The notes beneath the pieces were generated by a model that had not been told where the DNA came from, did no database searches, and saw only the letters and a program-made list of their open reading frames with translations. DNA of 64,000 bases, taken from positions 2,108,001 through 2,172,000 of the forward strand of contig NZ_AP014924.1 of assembly GCF_001544015.1 (NCBI RefSeq), written 5' to 3'. Position 1 is the stretch's first letter, and each line of letters opens with the position of its first letter. Of the stretch, positions 9,958 through 18,663 are shown piece after piece. This DNA is from Limnochorda pilosa (GTDB lineage Bacteria; Bacillota; Limnochordia; Limnochordales; Limnochordaceae). The translations under genes were made by a program, and so were the position numbers.

Positions 9958-10940
9958 ACCGGACAGAAGTCCCCATTGACCGTGTTCTTCAGTGCCATCA
10001 TGGCGCTACCGTATCGGACGGCTTCGCCCAAGGACCTGCCCTGTCGTATCGCCCACAAGAAGCCTGCCGCGTACGCGTCCCCCGCCCCCAAGCGATCGAT
10101 GGTCACCACTCCGCCAGGTTGGTCCCAAAGCGCACGCTCGCCTTCCCGCCAGGCGATCGCCCGCCACTGGATCGGTGCGTCGGCCTCACGACCGGCTCGC
10201 CGTCCCCCACCTATGGGCGTGTGAACCACGCTGACTGCCCGCAGATTGAAGCGTTCACCAAGCCAAGCGGGCAAGTTCTCCGGGGGGATCTCCGGGGCGC
10301 CCAACACCCGCACCGCGTCGGGTACAGAGGTGAAGAGCACCTCCACATGTTCCAAGAGCGGCAGGATCGCCCGCCGTGCCTCGTCCGGAGACCAGAGCTT
10401 CGCCCGATAGTTGACGTCAAAGACCGCGGTCGCTCCGGCCCGGGCGGCCGCCTCGAGACCCGACCGGACCCCGGCCAGTGGCTCGGGCCCCAGCGCGGCG
10501 GTGATGCCCGTGGTCAGGAAAACGCCTCCCGGCTCCAGAAGCCCTTCCCACTGGAAGCGAGACCAGGGATGGCGGCTGAAGCTGGATCCCTCTCGGTCAT
10601 AGGTGACCACCCCAGGTCGGGGCGGCACGCCGGGTTCGTAGTAGTAGACGCCAACCCGACCTGGCGCCGCGAGATCTCCTTCGACCCGCACCCTGTACGC
10701 GTCGAGCATCCGCCGCACTAGAAGACCCAGGGGCGAAGGCGGCAACGCCGTCACGTAGCAGACCGAGTCACCGAGGCTTGCCAGGTCGGCCGCCACGTTC
10801 AGTTCCGCCCCACCGGGGTGGATCCGGAACGACCGAGCTTCCCAGAGGCGGTCTCCCTGCGGGACGGAGTAGCGAAGCATGGGCTCTCCGAAGGTAACAA
10901 CCGCGGGCCCTCGGCCCTCACATTCATTCCGCAAGACCAT
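9900..10940 (-). CDS. PfkB-family sugar kinase, 2-keto-3-deoxygluconate kinase-like
   Basis: Predicted to phosphorylate 2-keto-3-deoxygluconate (or a related keto-sugar acid) to KDPG. The 346-residue product from ATG 10940 (GGAGGG 8 nt upstream) has the N-terminal PfkB glycine motif HPGGAELNVAADLASLG and the C-terminal catalytic signature DRLGAGDAYAAGF. The segment FDVNYRAKLWS is typical of KDG kinases. The KDPG aldolase encoded at 21.7 kb would cleave the product. It lies downstream of the aminotransferase and transporter genes on the same strand. Other PfkB substrates such as 5-dehydro-2-deoxygluconate cannot be excluded. Confidence 0.9.
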   Translation of the reverse strand: MVLRNECEGRGPAVVTFGEPMLRYSVPQGDRLWEARSFRIHPGGAELNVAADLASLGDSVCYVTALPPSPLGLLVRRMLDAYRVRVEGDLAAPGRVGVYYYEPGVPPRPGVVTYDREGSSFSRHPWSRFQWEGLLEPGGVFLTTGITAALGPEPLAGVRSGLEAAARAGATAVFDVNYRAKLWSPDEARRAILPLLEHVEVLFTSVPDAVRVLGAPEIPPENLPAWLGERFNLRAVSVVHTPIGGGRRAGREADAPIQWRAIAWREGERALWDQPGGVVTIDRLGAGDAYAAGFLWAIRQGRSLGEAVRYGSAMMALKNTVNGDFCPVWPEELEAVAAGESAGVQR

Positions 10941-11038
10941 GCTACCGCCCTCCGCTTTCCCTTGGAGACGCACGCGCCGCGAACGCCGCGGCCTGCTGTC
11001 TCAGAATCGGGTGTGCCCGTTATCTCCCCGGCACCGCG

Positions 11039-12199
11039 TCACCGAAGCCGGTCGATCAACCGCACCAGGCCCGCCACACCCTCGGCCACTGTCGATCGGT
11101 CCGTGCAGAACGAAATCCGAATGTGGGACTCCGCCAGCGAGCCGAAGGTATCCCCTGGCGCAACGGCCACTCGCTCCTCCGACAAGAGCTTGAGCGCGAA
11201 CTCCCTTGCTTCCACTCCGCATGCTGAGATGTCCACCAACATATAGAACGCCCCGGCCGGGTGTGTTACCGGGATGGCGGCCTTCTGCAGCTCCGCGACG
11301 ATCAGGTCCCTGTTCGCTTTGTAGTAAGCAACCATCGCGGCGATCGAATCCTGTGGTCCCTCCACCGCGGCTTTCGCCGCCCTCTGGGAAACAGCCGGCG
11401 GGCACGAAACTAAGGTCTCCGATACCTTGGTGAAGAGATCGACCAGTGGCCCGGGCACCACCGAGTAGCCCACCCTCCAGCCTGTCATGCAGTACGTCTT
11501 CGACAGGCTGTTTACCGTGATCAACTGCTCAGGCGGGATTGACGTGTACGCCATGGGGGTGTGGTCGCCGTCATACGTGATGTGATCGTAGACTTCGTCG
11601 CTGACCACGAACAGGTCGTGCCGGCGTGCGAAGGCCGCGAGCTCCTCGAGCTTCTCAGGCCGGAGCGCGGCACCCGTCGGATTCCCTGGAGAATTGATGA
11701 TGATCGCGTCGGTCTCCGGCGTGACCAGCCCCTCTAGCTCGTCGATCTCCGGCTCGTAGCCCTTCTCGACGCGCAGCGGGTAGGGAATCGGCTCGGCTCC
11801 GATGTAGAGTGCCTGCGCGGTGTAGTTGGGCCAGCCCGGATCGGGAATCAGCACGCTGTGCCCCTGCCGGACGATTGCTCCCAGTGCTACGGCGACCCCG
11901 AAGACGCCGCCGACGGTTAGGATGACGTTCTCGGGGCGTACCGTCCACTCGGGATAGGTCGCCTGGCAATAGGCCGCCAGCGCCTCCCGCACATCCCTCA
12001 TCCCGACGTTCGGCGTGTAGCGTGTGTACCCGTCGCGAAGCGCCTTTGCGCCGGCCTCCACGATATGCGGCGCGGTCGGAAAGTGAGGCTGCCCCACCTC
12101 CAAGTGCATAATACCCTCACCTATCCGGTCCGCAGCGTCCATGATGAGGCGAATGCCTGATCTCGGCAACTCTGTCGCCCTTTCGGCATACGAAGCCAT
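11039..12199 (-). CDS. Class I/II PLP-dependent aminotransferase (AspC-like)
   Basis: Fold-type I aminotransferase of 386 residues. The PLP-binding lysine is K234 in NSLSKTYCMTGWRVGY. The substrate and cofactor motifs INSPGNPTGA (about 169-178) and VVSDEVYDHITYDG are intact, and the C-terminal carboxylate-binding arginine is probably in SHIRISFC. The subgroup includes aspartate, aromatic and alanine aminotransferases, so specificity is open. It sits between the two permease genes and the KDG-type kinase in one operon, so it probably removes or adds an amino group in catabolism of the imported compound. The gap to the permease gene is 41 bp. Confidence 0.93.
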   Translation of the reverse strand: MASYAERATELPRSGIRLIMDAADRIGEGIMHLEVGQPHFPTAPHIVEAGAKALRDGYTRYTPNVGMRDVREALAAYCQATYPEWTVRPENVILTVGGVFGVAVALGAIVRQGHSVLIPDPGWPNYTAQALYIGAEPIPYPLRVEKGYEPEIDELEGLVTPETDAIIINSPGNPTGAALRPEKLEELAAFARRHDLFVVSDEVYDHITYDGDHTPMAYTSIPPEQLITVNSLSKTYCMTGWRVGYSVVPGPLVDLFTKVSETLVSCPPAVSQRAAKAAVEGPQDSIAAMVAYYKANRDLIVAELQKAAIPVTHPAGAFYMLVDISACGVEAREFALKLLSEERVAVAPGDTFGSLAESHIRISFCTDRSTVAEGVAGLVRLIDRLR

Positions 12200-12240
12200 C
12201 TTCTGCTACCTCCTCGCTCTGCACACAGACCACAAGCTCC

Positions 12241-13065
12241 CTATTCCTTCAGCGCTCCTTCCACAAGACCCGACACGATGTACCGCTCGAAGATGACGTA
12301 GAAGGCAACCGGAAGCAAGATGAAGATAGAGGTCATAATCATCAGTGAGCGCCACTCGATAAGGAACTGGCCCATGAACGAGGAGAGGCCCACGCTAGCT
12401 ACCCAGTTCTGAGCCGTATTAGTGAAAGTGTAGCCAAAGATGTACTCGTTCCATGCATCAAAGAAGGTCAGGATTGCTACCGTCACCAGGGCAGGACTCG
12501 CGAGCGGCAGCACGATGCGGCGGTAGACCCCCATCCGGGAGCTCCCGTCAATGAGGGCGGCCTCCTCCAGTTCCTTGGGCACTCTCTCGAAGAACCTGAC
12601 CAGGATCCACGTGGAAAGCGGAAGCGTGAGAGCCGTATCCGCGAGGATCAGGACCCCGAGGGTGTTGATCCAGCCAAGGTTGCTGAAGATGCGGAACATA
12701 GGCGTCACCAACAACGCCTGAGACATCATTTGGGTGCTTAGAACAAGGAGCAGTACCAAGTTCTTCCCCTTGAATGGGAGGCGCGCCAGCGCGTAGGCGC
12801 CCAAGCTGGAACAGATCAGATTGACTGCCACGGTGCCGCCGGCGACAAAGAGGGTGTTCCCCATCCATCGCCAGATCAGGGGGTGCTCGAAGACCTTTAC
12901 ATAGGCTTGCAACGAGAAGTCCGTCGGCAAGAACGGGGGCGGGTAAGCCAGAGGGTCTCCCATCGTCGTCCGGATCATCCAGTAGACCGGGAAGACTACC
13001 ACGAGGGCTGCCAGGAGCGAGAGCCCGATCTGAAGCGTTCGCAGGAGGTTCCGGTGCGCAGGCAT
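12241..13065 (-). CDS. Sugar-type ABC transporter permease, MalG type
   Basis: Membrane subunit of 274 residues with six predicted hydrophobic segments; the first covers about residues 12-32 (LSLLAALVVVFPVYWMI). The EAA loop ELEEAALIDGSSRMGVYRR followed by IVLPLASPA marks the ATPase contact. Its ATG at 13065 is 3 bp after the stop of the MalF-type partner, so the two are translationally linked. No ATPase gene is present in the cluster; a shared MsmX-like ATPase elsewhere is likely. Substrate is inferred from neighbouring enzymes (amino-sugar-acid type) and is unproven. Confidence 0.94.
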   Translation of the reverse strand: MPAHRNLLRTLQIGLSLLAALVVVFPVYWMIRTTMGDPLAYPPPFLPTDFSLQAYVKVFEHPLIWRWMGNTLFVAGGTVAVNLICSSLGAYALARLPFKGKNLVLLLVLSTQMMSQALLVTPMFRIFSNLGWINTLGVLILADTALTLPLSTWILVRFFERVPKELEEAALIDGSSRMGVYRRIVLPLASPALVTVAILTFFDAWNEYIFGYTFTNTAQNWVASVGLSSFMGQFLIEWRSLMIMTSIFILLPVAFYVIFERYIVSGLVEGALKE

Positions 13066-13068
13066 CAG

Positions 13069-13980
13069 CTATTCCTCGCTTTTCCGCATGATGAAGAAGT
13101 ACATCCCGGTCAGGACCAGAAGGATCAAGAGAACCACGGAGCCCATGGCATACGCGTAGCTCTTGTTGAGGTAGTCGAACGCGGTACGGTATACCCCGAT
13201 CACCACGGTCTCGGTCGCCCGCCCCGGGCCGCCGCCTGTCATCAGGTACAGAATGGTGAAGCGTTGGAAGGACCAGATCACCGTCAGGAGCACCAGCACG
13301 CTCAGAATGTTCCTGAGCCACGGCAGAGTGATGCTGCTGAACTTGCGCAGCCAGCCAGCCCCATCCATGTCGGCCGCTTCGTACAATTCGGCCGGCACGG
13401 ACCGTAACCCCGCTAAGATGACGAGCGTGTGGAGGGGGAAGAGGCGCCAAACGCTCACCGCGGAGACAGTGTAGAGGGCAAGCGACGGGTTCGTCAGCCA
13501 GCCCATCGGAAAGTCCGCCAGCCCCAGGCTCATAGCCGCGTAGTTAACGATGCCGTACTGGGGATCGAGCATCCATTTCCAGATCAAGGTCGCTGCAACA
13601 TCCGGTACGGCGTACGGCAGGGTTAGCAGGATCGCCATCACCCGGGCGCCGCGCCACTTCACATCGGCAAAGAGCGCCGTGGCAAAGCCTACGGCGAAGA
13701 TTCCCGCACCGTAGATCACAGTGTACCGCACCGTCAAGAGAAGGCTGTGCCAGAACTTACCATCGCCCCACAGGGTCTGGTAGTTCTCCAGGCCGACGAA
13801 AGCTCCTCGATTGTCGAAGAAGCTAAGACGTATGGCCGTGCCAAGTGGATAGACAAACACGAACAAGATGATCCCGACGAGGGGAAAGATCAAGGCGTAC
13901 GGAAACAACTGGCCGCGCCTCTGCACCAACCGCCGCCCGTATGGTTGTACCTCCACCGTCTTCGTAGCCGTTGTGGTCAC
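13069..13980 (-). CDS. Sugar-type ABC transporter permease, MalF type
   Basis: Membrane subunit, 303 residues from GTG 13980, which has GAGGTGG 5-6 nt upstream; GTG 13989 is the alternative but lies too close to that site. Hydrophobic segments begin around residue 30 (YALIFPLVGIILFVFVYPL) and the EAA loop is ELYEAADMDGAGWLRKF with ITLPWLRN. The gene begins about 33 bp after the 3' end of the group II intron, which separates it from its binding-protein gene. The downstream partner permease follows after 3 bp. Confidence 0.94.
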   Translation of the reverse strand: MTTTATKTVEVQPYGRRLVQRRGQLFPYALIFPLVGIILFVFVYPLGTAIRLSFFDNRGAFVGLENYQTLWGDGKFWHSLLLTVRYTVIYGAGIFAVGFATALFADVKWRGARVMAILLTLPYAVPDVAATLIWKWMLDPQYGIVNYAAMSLGLADFPMGWLTNPSLALYTVSAVSVWRLFPLHTLVILAGLRSVPAELYEAADMDGAGWLRKFSSITLPWLRNILSVLVLLTVIWSFQRFTILYLMTGGGPGRATETVVIGVYRTAFDYLNKSYAYAMGSVVLLILLVLTGMYFFIMRKSEE

Positions 13981-14050
13981 GTGTGCCACCTCGGTTTCAG
14001 AGTCTCAGCCCTTATCGGGTAGGAGACGGAGGCTCCCCCGCCGTCCTTCC

Positions 14051-14087
14051 ACACCACCTGGCATGCGGTTCCGTACCACGGCGGTTC
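14051..14087 (-). ncRNA. Group II intron domain V
   Basis: Catalytic hairpin of the intron: GAACCGCCGTGG and AGGTGGTGT pair around an internal stem capped near CGGAACCG. It begins at the stop codon of the reverse-transcriptase gene, as usual in compact IIC introns. An intact domain V suggests the RNA core may still fold even though the protein is damaged. Confidence 0.75.
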
Positions 14088-15168
14088 ACGAAGCGCGCTG
14101 GAATCGCCGCTGTTGATCGAGCAGCGACACGAGACCCCTTTCGTCGAAGCAGGCCTTGCCGAAGGCGTCGCTCATGTGCGACGCCCCGGCGTTCCACCAC
14201 GGGCCGCGCCCGTTGTTGGCGGAGCGCCGTGCACGCTCTTCCGCGAGTCCGCGCTGCATCAGATTCCGTGCCCGGGTTCTCGAACGCTTCCACTGGCGCC
14301 ACAGGAGGCAGCGCAGCTTGCGCCGAATCCACCCGTCCAGCTCCTCGAACGTCCCCTTCACCTCGGCCAGCTGGAAGTAGTTGCTCCAGCCGCGCAGGAT
14401 GGGCGTGAGGGTGTGGATCGTGTGGCGTAGGCTGGGTCCGCGCCCGCTTCGGAAGACCTCGCGCAGCTTCGCCTTGAGTCGCGTCATTGACGCCGCTGCT
14501 ACCCTCAGCCGCGGGGTCTTGTGCCACGTCATCGAGTAGCCCAGGAACTTCCGACGCCACGGACGGTCCACCGCGCTCTTCTCACGGTTGACCCGGAGCT
14601 TCAGCTTCCCCTCCAGGAACCGGGTCAGCGATGCCATCACCCGTTCACCGGCCCGCTGTGACCGCACGTAGACGTTGCAGTCGTCCGCGTACCGGCAGAA
14701 GGCGTCGGCGCTCCGTCCAGGTCGGAAGCCATAGCTGGACTGGGAGAAGTCTGGCTCGAAGATCGGCGACAACACCTGCTGCAGTGCCTGCTGGATGAGA
14801 CGATCCAGCACCGTCGGGATCCCCAGCATGCGGGTTCCCTTTCCTCCGGGCTTCGGAATCTCTACCGTTCGCACCGGGGCCGGCCTGTATGTTCCCTCCA
14901 GCAGTTCCCCTTTGATCTGCGCCCAGCGTTTCCGCAGGTAGGGCAGGAGCTCCTCGACGGTCATCCCGTCCACGCCCGGTGCCCCCTGGTTCGCCTCCAC
15001 CCGCCTCAGGGCTCGGGTCATGTACTCGCGTCCGACCACCGCTTCCACCAACGGCAGTTCTTCCGGGCGGGAGATCTCTCTCGTTGCCGTGGCACTTGGC
15101 GCACCCATCCCGTACCTTCGCGGATTCCGTCCGCTATTCTCCGGGTGGGGATCGGGCATCTCAGCCAT
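14086..15168 (-). CDS. ltrA: Group II intron reverse transcriptase/maturase with internal deletion
   Basis: Intron-encoded protein of 360 residues. The N-terminal part (EANQGAPGVDGMTVEEL, IPKPGGKGTRMLGIPTVLDR) and palm start (SSYGFRPGRSA) are normal, as are the C-terminal maturase domain (LRGWSNYFQLAEVKGTFEEL) and end (RGLVSLLDQQRRF). Between GFRPGRSA and FCRYADD about 80-100 residues are missing in frame. These normally carry the first catalytic aspartate and the PQGG motif; only the YADD pair remains. Polymerase activity is therefore very unlikely; RNA-binding maturase function might survive. No HNH endonuclease domain is present, as is usual for class IIC. Length compares with about 420-460 for intact relatives. 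Confidence 0.92.
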   Translation of the reverse strand: MAEMPDPHPENSGRNPRRYGMGAPSATATREISRPEELPLVEAVVGREYMTRALRRVEANQGAPGVDGMTVEELLPYLRKRWAQIKGELLEGTYRPAPVRTVEIPKPGGKGTRMLGIPTVLDRLIQQALQQVLSPIFEPDFSQSSYGFRPGRSADAFCRYADDCNVYVRSQRAGERVMASLTRFLEGKLKLRVNREKSAVDRPWRRKFLGYSMTWHKTPRLRVAAASMTRLKAKLREVFRSGRGPSLRHTIHTLTPILRGWSNYFQLAEVKGTFEELDGWIRRKLRCLLWRQWKRSRTRARNLMQRGLAEERARRSANNGRGPWWNAGASHMSDAFGKACFDERGLVSLLDQQRRFQRAS

Positions 15169-15611
15169 ACGGGTCTGCGCCTCCTTCGCCAGCGAAACTC
15201 AAGACTCCTGTCCGGCGCTTCGTGTTCGGGCCATCGGTCCGGTCGCGGGACCTACTGTGCCCTCTGCTGACCCCTGCCGACCCATCACGCCGCCCTCTCG
15301 ACGCCGGTAGCAGATGGCAGATCGACAGGTCTCCCCGGGTAATGCGCACTCACCTTCGCACTTATGCCCGCCGCATATGCGTGCACGCTTTCCGCACAGG
15401 TATCGGGCTTTGAAGAGTTGTGCCTTCCCACCCAGCGTGCCCGCCTCGTATGCGATTCCTGTTCGTCGGGCTAGCGCGTTGCCTTCGGCTTCCTTCGGAT
15501 CCCACCTCGCGATGGGCACCCTTGCCGTTCGGCTAACAGTTCCCCCTGTCGGGCCTGTAGGGGACTTGCACCCCCAAGTGAGTGCGCCCTGCCGGGCGCA
15601 CACAGACGAGC

Positions 15612-15643
15612 CTGACCCTGCGCGCGGGGCGCAGGGTCAGGCC
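15612..15643 (-). terminator. Terminator-like hairpin after binding-protein gene 2; intron target
   Basis: A 13-bp stem (CCTGACCCTGCGC / GCGCAGGGTCAGG) with a 5-nt loop follows the binding-protein stop by 9-10 nt. Nine nt further downstream is the group IIC intron 5' end. On the coding strand the exon bases CTCGTCTGT follow the stem. It has the shape of both a rho-independent terminator stem and an mRNA-protecting hairpin. Confidence 0.8.
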
Positions 15644-15651
15644 ACAGACCG

Positions 15652-16887
15652 CTACCGCCCTTTCAACGCCACGAGTGCTTCCTGCAGATCGTTCATGGCC
15701 TCCTCCGCGGTTGCCTGTTCGGTCATGACCTCGGCGATGGCGTCGGCCACCATACGGCGAACCTGGGGAGTCTGCTCCTCGTAGTCCTTGTAGATGCGGA
15801 CTACACCGTACGGCGTCGCCCGTGCGTACGCCTCGAACCAGGGGAGCCTCTCCGCCACCAGATCGAGGGTCCACGCCTCGCCGGTACCCATACCGGAGAG
15901 AAGGGCCCACCGCTCCTGGACCTTTCGAGACATGAGGTACTCGACGAAGCGGGCGGCCGCCTTCTTGTTCTTGGAGTTCGCGTTGATAACGTACCAGTTG
16001 GTCTCATATGGGCTGTCAAGCTTCGGGAAAGGAACGTTGTAGACGTCGATCGCCTTGTACAACTCGGGGTTTTGCGCGCGGACGATCAGCGGCCAATACG
16101 ACCCGTCCAGGACCATCGCAACCAGGCCCTGAGTGAACCAGTCACGCTGGAGCCGGAAGTCCGTGCCTACTGGCGTCCCACCCGAATCGTACAAGCGCTT
16201 CAGGTACTTGACACCCTCGATGAACTCGGGGGAGTTGACGGCAGGGTTCCCGTTCTCATCGATGATCCGACCGCCGAAGCCCTTGATTACGATCATTCCG
16301 CCCTGCATGATGTACGAGGGGTTGGAGAAATCGAACGGGTGTGCGAGTCCCCATTGGTGAGGCGGCTTGGTGAGGGCAACAGCAGCTTCGATGAACTCCT
16401 CGGGAGTTCGCGGGATATCGATACCGGCTTGCTCGAACAGCTTGGTGTTGATAATGAGCCCGCCATACGGGAATCCCTCATAGAGCACCGCATACGTCTT
16501 TCCGTCCGACTGCGCGTAGCTTTGCTGAGGAAGGAAGCTATACCGGGAGAGATCGAGCAACTCGTCCAGCTCCGCGAGATAGCCGGCCTTCATCCACGGC
16601 ACGAGCGTGAACTCCTGAGTGAACAGGACGTCAGGCCCCGCACCCGACGCAAGGACGTTGGTCATACGTTCCGTGTAGACAGAGTACGGTACCTCAATGG
16701 GCTCGATGCGAATGTCGGGGTTGGCAGCCTCGAACTCGGCGATGAAACCGCGGAGCAGATCGCTTCGCCCCGCCTCCAGGAACTGCCAGTTGGCGTATTG
16801 CACGACCGTCTGCGCCATCGAAGTTCCTGCCGCTGCCCCAAGCACAAGCAACGTGGCGAACGTGGCGGCCAGTACATACCGTCTCAT
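15652..16887 (-). CDS. ABC transporter substrate-binding protein (family 1)
   Basis: Secreted binding protein of 411 residues with an N-terminal signal (about residues 5-25, ending GTSMAQ). The family pattern [28 protein letters not shown] and [14 protein letters not shown] is clear. ATG 16887 follows CGGAGGAGGGC. It belongs with the two permeases at 12.2-14.0 kb, now separated by the intron. It is 72 bp downstream of the threonine-synthase-like gene on the same strand and a candidate operator half (AGAAC-TC-ATTTC) lies at about 16903-16916. The ligand is probably the amino-bearing substrate of this cluster (inference). Confidence 0.94.
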   Translation of the reverse strand: MRRYVLAATFATLLVLGAAAGTSMAQTVVQYANWQFLEAGRSDLLRGFIAEFEAANPDIRIEPIEVPYSVYTERMTNVLASGAGPDVLFTQEFTLVPWMKAGYLAELDELLDLSRYSFLPQQSYAQSDGKTYAVLYEGFPYGGLIINTKLFEQAGIDIPRTPEEFIEAAVALTKPPHQWGLAHPFDFSNPSYIMQGGMIVIKGFGGRIIDENGNPAVNSPEFIEGVKYLKRLYDSGGTPVGTDFRLQRDWFTQGLVAMVLDGSYWPLIVRAQNPELYKAIDVYNVPFPKLDSPYETNWYVINANSKNKKAAARFVEYLMSRKVQERWALLSGMGTGEAWTLDLVAERLPWFEAYARATPYGVVRIYKDYEEQTPQVRRMVADAIAEVMTEQATAEEAMNDLQEALVALKGR

Positions 16888-16959
16888 CCTTTGTGCCCTC
16901 CTCCGAAATGAGTTCTGTTGCTGCCGTTCACGACCAAAGCTGTCGATCGGTTTCCCCCT

Positions 16960-18168
16960 TCACCGTATCGCTTCGAGCCACTCAAGAATCGCCTCACGTC
17001 GGTTGGGTAGAGCCTTAAGGGCTCCATCGGCCCCGAACAACTCGATGGTCTTCATGCCCGTGCCGGTGATCACCGCGATCACCGCGGCAGTCTCCTCCAC
17101 CAAGCCTTGACGCCGAGCTTCCAAGACGCCTGCAACGGACGCGGCTCCGGTGGGCTCTGCAAGGACGCCCTCCAGTTCTGCGAGGCGACGGGTCACCAGC
17201 GTTAGGCTCGAGTCGGTGACCGCCACCGCACTCCCGTCAGACTCCTCCAAGGCTTGCAGAACCAGGTCTCCATCCAGAGGATAGGGCACCCCGATGGTAA
17301 GCGCCACAGTACTAGGGGCGCCCCATACCGAGATGGCGGTCCCATCCCGGAAGGCTGTCACAAGAGGCGCGCAGCCTTCCGCCTGGACGGCGAGCAGCCG
17401 AGGCGCCTTCCGGATCCGTCCTAGATCCATCGCCTCGCGGAATCCCCGCCAGATCCCTGCCAGGAGGCCGCCTCCGCCAACAGGGACGGCCACCCAGTCG
17501 GGAGCCTCGCCGTCCCACGCTGAGACCATCTCCCACGCGATGGTCTTGGCGGCCTCCATCTGGTACGGATTGTGAATGGTCGCCGTCGTGGTGTGATGGT
17601 ACCCGGCCGCCTCGGCGATCTCAGCGGCCCGATCGATGCAGTCGTTTACGGTACCCGAGACCAATGCGACGGACGCGCCGAAAGCCTGCGCCTGCCGGTA
17701 ACGGAACGGAGGCGTCGCGCCGGGCATTAGGAGCACGCACCGCAACCCCGCACGCGCCGAATACGCCGCCGTGGCAGGCCCCGTGTTACCGTCGGACGCC
17801 ACGACGATGCCGGGTGCGTTCAACTCGAGCGCGCGGGTGACTGCCAGGCTCGCCGGCCGGTCCTTGTAAGTACCAGTCGGGTTTCGTGTCTCGTCCTTCA
17901 GGAATAGACGGTCGACTCCCAACCAGCCTGCGAGCTTCGGTGCGGGCAGGAAAGGTGTTCCACCCTCACCGAGGGTCACCGCCCGCTCGGGATGCATGAC
18001 CGGGAGCAACGCTCGGTACTCCCACATACGCCCTCCGTCGGCGGGCACATCGGAAGAAGCCGCAGAGTACTCGAAGCTCAAGCGACCCTCGCACTTTGGG
18101 CACCGATAGAGCGGAGCTTCTGCTCCCCATCGTTCGTTGCAGCGGTAACAAGCGAGTCGAAAGCTCAC
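16960..18168 (-). CDS. Threonine synthase-like PLP enzyme (fold type II)
   Basis: A 402-residue enzyme with an N-terminal zinc ribbon (C7, C10, C23, C26) and a fold-II catalytic core. The PLP lysine is K102 in NPTGTYKDRPASL; the phosphate-binding glycine loop is PVGGGGLLAG. Relatives are threonine synthases, threonine or serine dehydratases and diaminopropionate ammonia-lyases. Placement beside an aminotransferase, a SelA/DgaE-like lyase and RidA favours a beta-elimination/deamination role in catabolism over threonine biosynthesis. GTG 18168 is preceded by GGGGGATCTATC. A 495-bp gene-free region with a perfect inverted repeat lies upstream and may hold its promoter. Confidence 0.9.
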   Translation of the reverse strand: MSFRLACYRCNERWGAEAPLYRCPKCEGRLSFEYSAASSDVPADGGRMWEYRALLPVMHPERAVTLGEGGTPFLPAPKLAGWLGVDRLFLKDETRNPTGTYKDRPASLAVTRALELNAPGIVVASDGNTGPATAAYSARAGLRCVLLMPGATPPFRYRQAQAFGASVALVSGTVNDCIDRAAEIAEAAGYHHTTTATIHNPYQMEAAKTIAWEMVSAWDGEAPDWVAVPVGGGGLLAGIWRGFREAMDLGRIRKAPRLLAVQAEGCAPLVTAFRDGTAISVWGAPSTVALTIGVPYPLDGDLVLQALEESDGSAVAVTDSSLTLVTRRLAELEGVLAEPTGAASVAGVLEARRQGLVEETAAVIAVITGTGMKTIELFGADGALKALPNRREAILEWLEAIR

Positions 18169-18663
18169 GATAGATCCCCCACTCCGACCTAGGGAGGTCC
18201 CTGAACCCCCTAGACAAGGGAGTAACGGCCTGCATCTTCGGCCGAAACCGGAGCGACCCGGTGCGCCTACCGATACTGATGCTCGTCCGCCTACTCCGCT
18301 GGGCCTGCCGATGGATGAACAGCCCGCCTCCTTCTATAGAACTCTGTTCTACATCTCTCAACGGGACCATTCGCTTCCAGCGCCAGCGATTCCTTCCACA
18401 CATTGCGGCCGGCGATGATTCCGCGGATCCCCTCTCATCCTGCTCCCGGTCAAGTTTTCGCGGTTCACGCCAGAGCGTACCCGCCCTTGTCCTGCTGAGC
18501 GGCGCGCTTGTCGTATCGCGGGGTGAGAGCCCGCCCTTCCCCGAGTGCCGTCCCCCAGTCGACTCCGCGCGCTCATTGGTGAGACATTGTTCCATTTCAT
18601 GCCCCAACCCGGCCAGCTTCGATCGATTCAAGATGCTGCGCCGGCTGGGCTCTAGACCTCCGT
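18169..18663. other. Intergenic region with palindromic candidate operator and a repeated 54-bp block
   Basis: No convincing gene. It holds a perfect inverted repeat TAGAACTCTGTTCTA (18337-18351). Overlapping its right half is a block from 18346 to 18399 that starts GTTCTAC and ends ATTCCTTCCAC, like the block at 20393-20446. A faint coding trace on the minus strand (GIIAGRNVWKESLALE) suggests part of this stretch may descend from a lost gene. Confidence 0.6.
18337..18351. promoter_or_regulatory. Candidate operator, perfect inverted repeat
   Basis: TAGAAC and GTTCTA separated by TCT, about 170 bp upstream of the threonine-synthase-like gene. A related sequence TGAAAT-GCT-GTTCTA is at 20384-20398 upstream of ridA, and a weaker one near 16903. 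The IclR regulator encoded at 20.7 kb is the likely binder (inference). Confidence 0.5.

Larger units (their letters stand above)
14014..15601 (-). mobile_element. Group IIC intron (minus strand)
   Basis: A 1.59-kb ribozyme element. Its 5' end at 15601 begins GTGCGCCCGGCAGGGCGCAC, followed by the conserved domain I segments GTGCAAGTCCCC, AGGGGGAACTGTTAGCC and GGAAGCCGAAGGCAA. Near the ORF it carries TTACCCGGGGAGACCTG, also seen in class IIC introns. Domain V is at about 14051-14087 (GAACCGCCGTGG, bulge, AGGTGGTGT), then domain VI, ending CTACCCGAT at 14014. The domain V form matches the Oceanobacillus-type IIC introns. The insertion lies 9 nt past a hairpin after the binding-protein gene, the known target type of IIC introns. 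Mobility is doubtful because the encoded reverse transcriptase is deleted internally. Confidence 0.9.

Noticed and set aside
14014-15601. Retron or diversity-generating reverse transcriptase.
   Set aside because: Intron domain V, 5' GTGCG end and maturase domain identify a group II intron protein.
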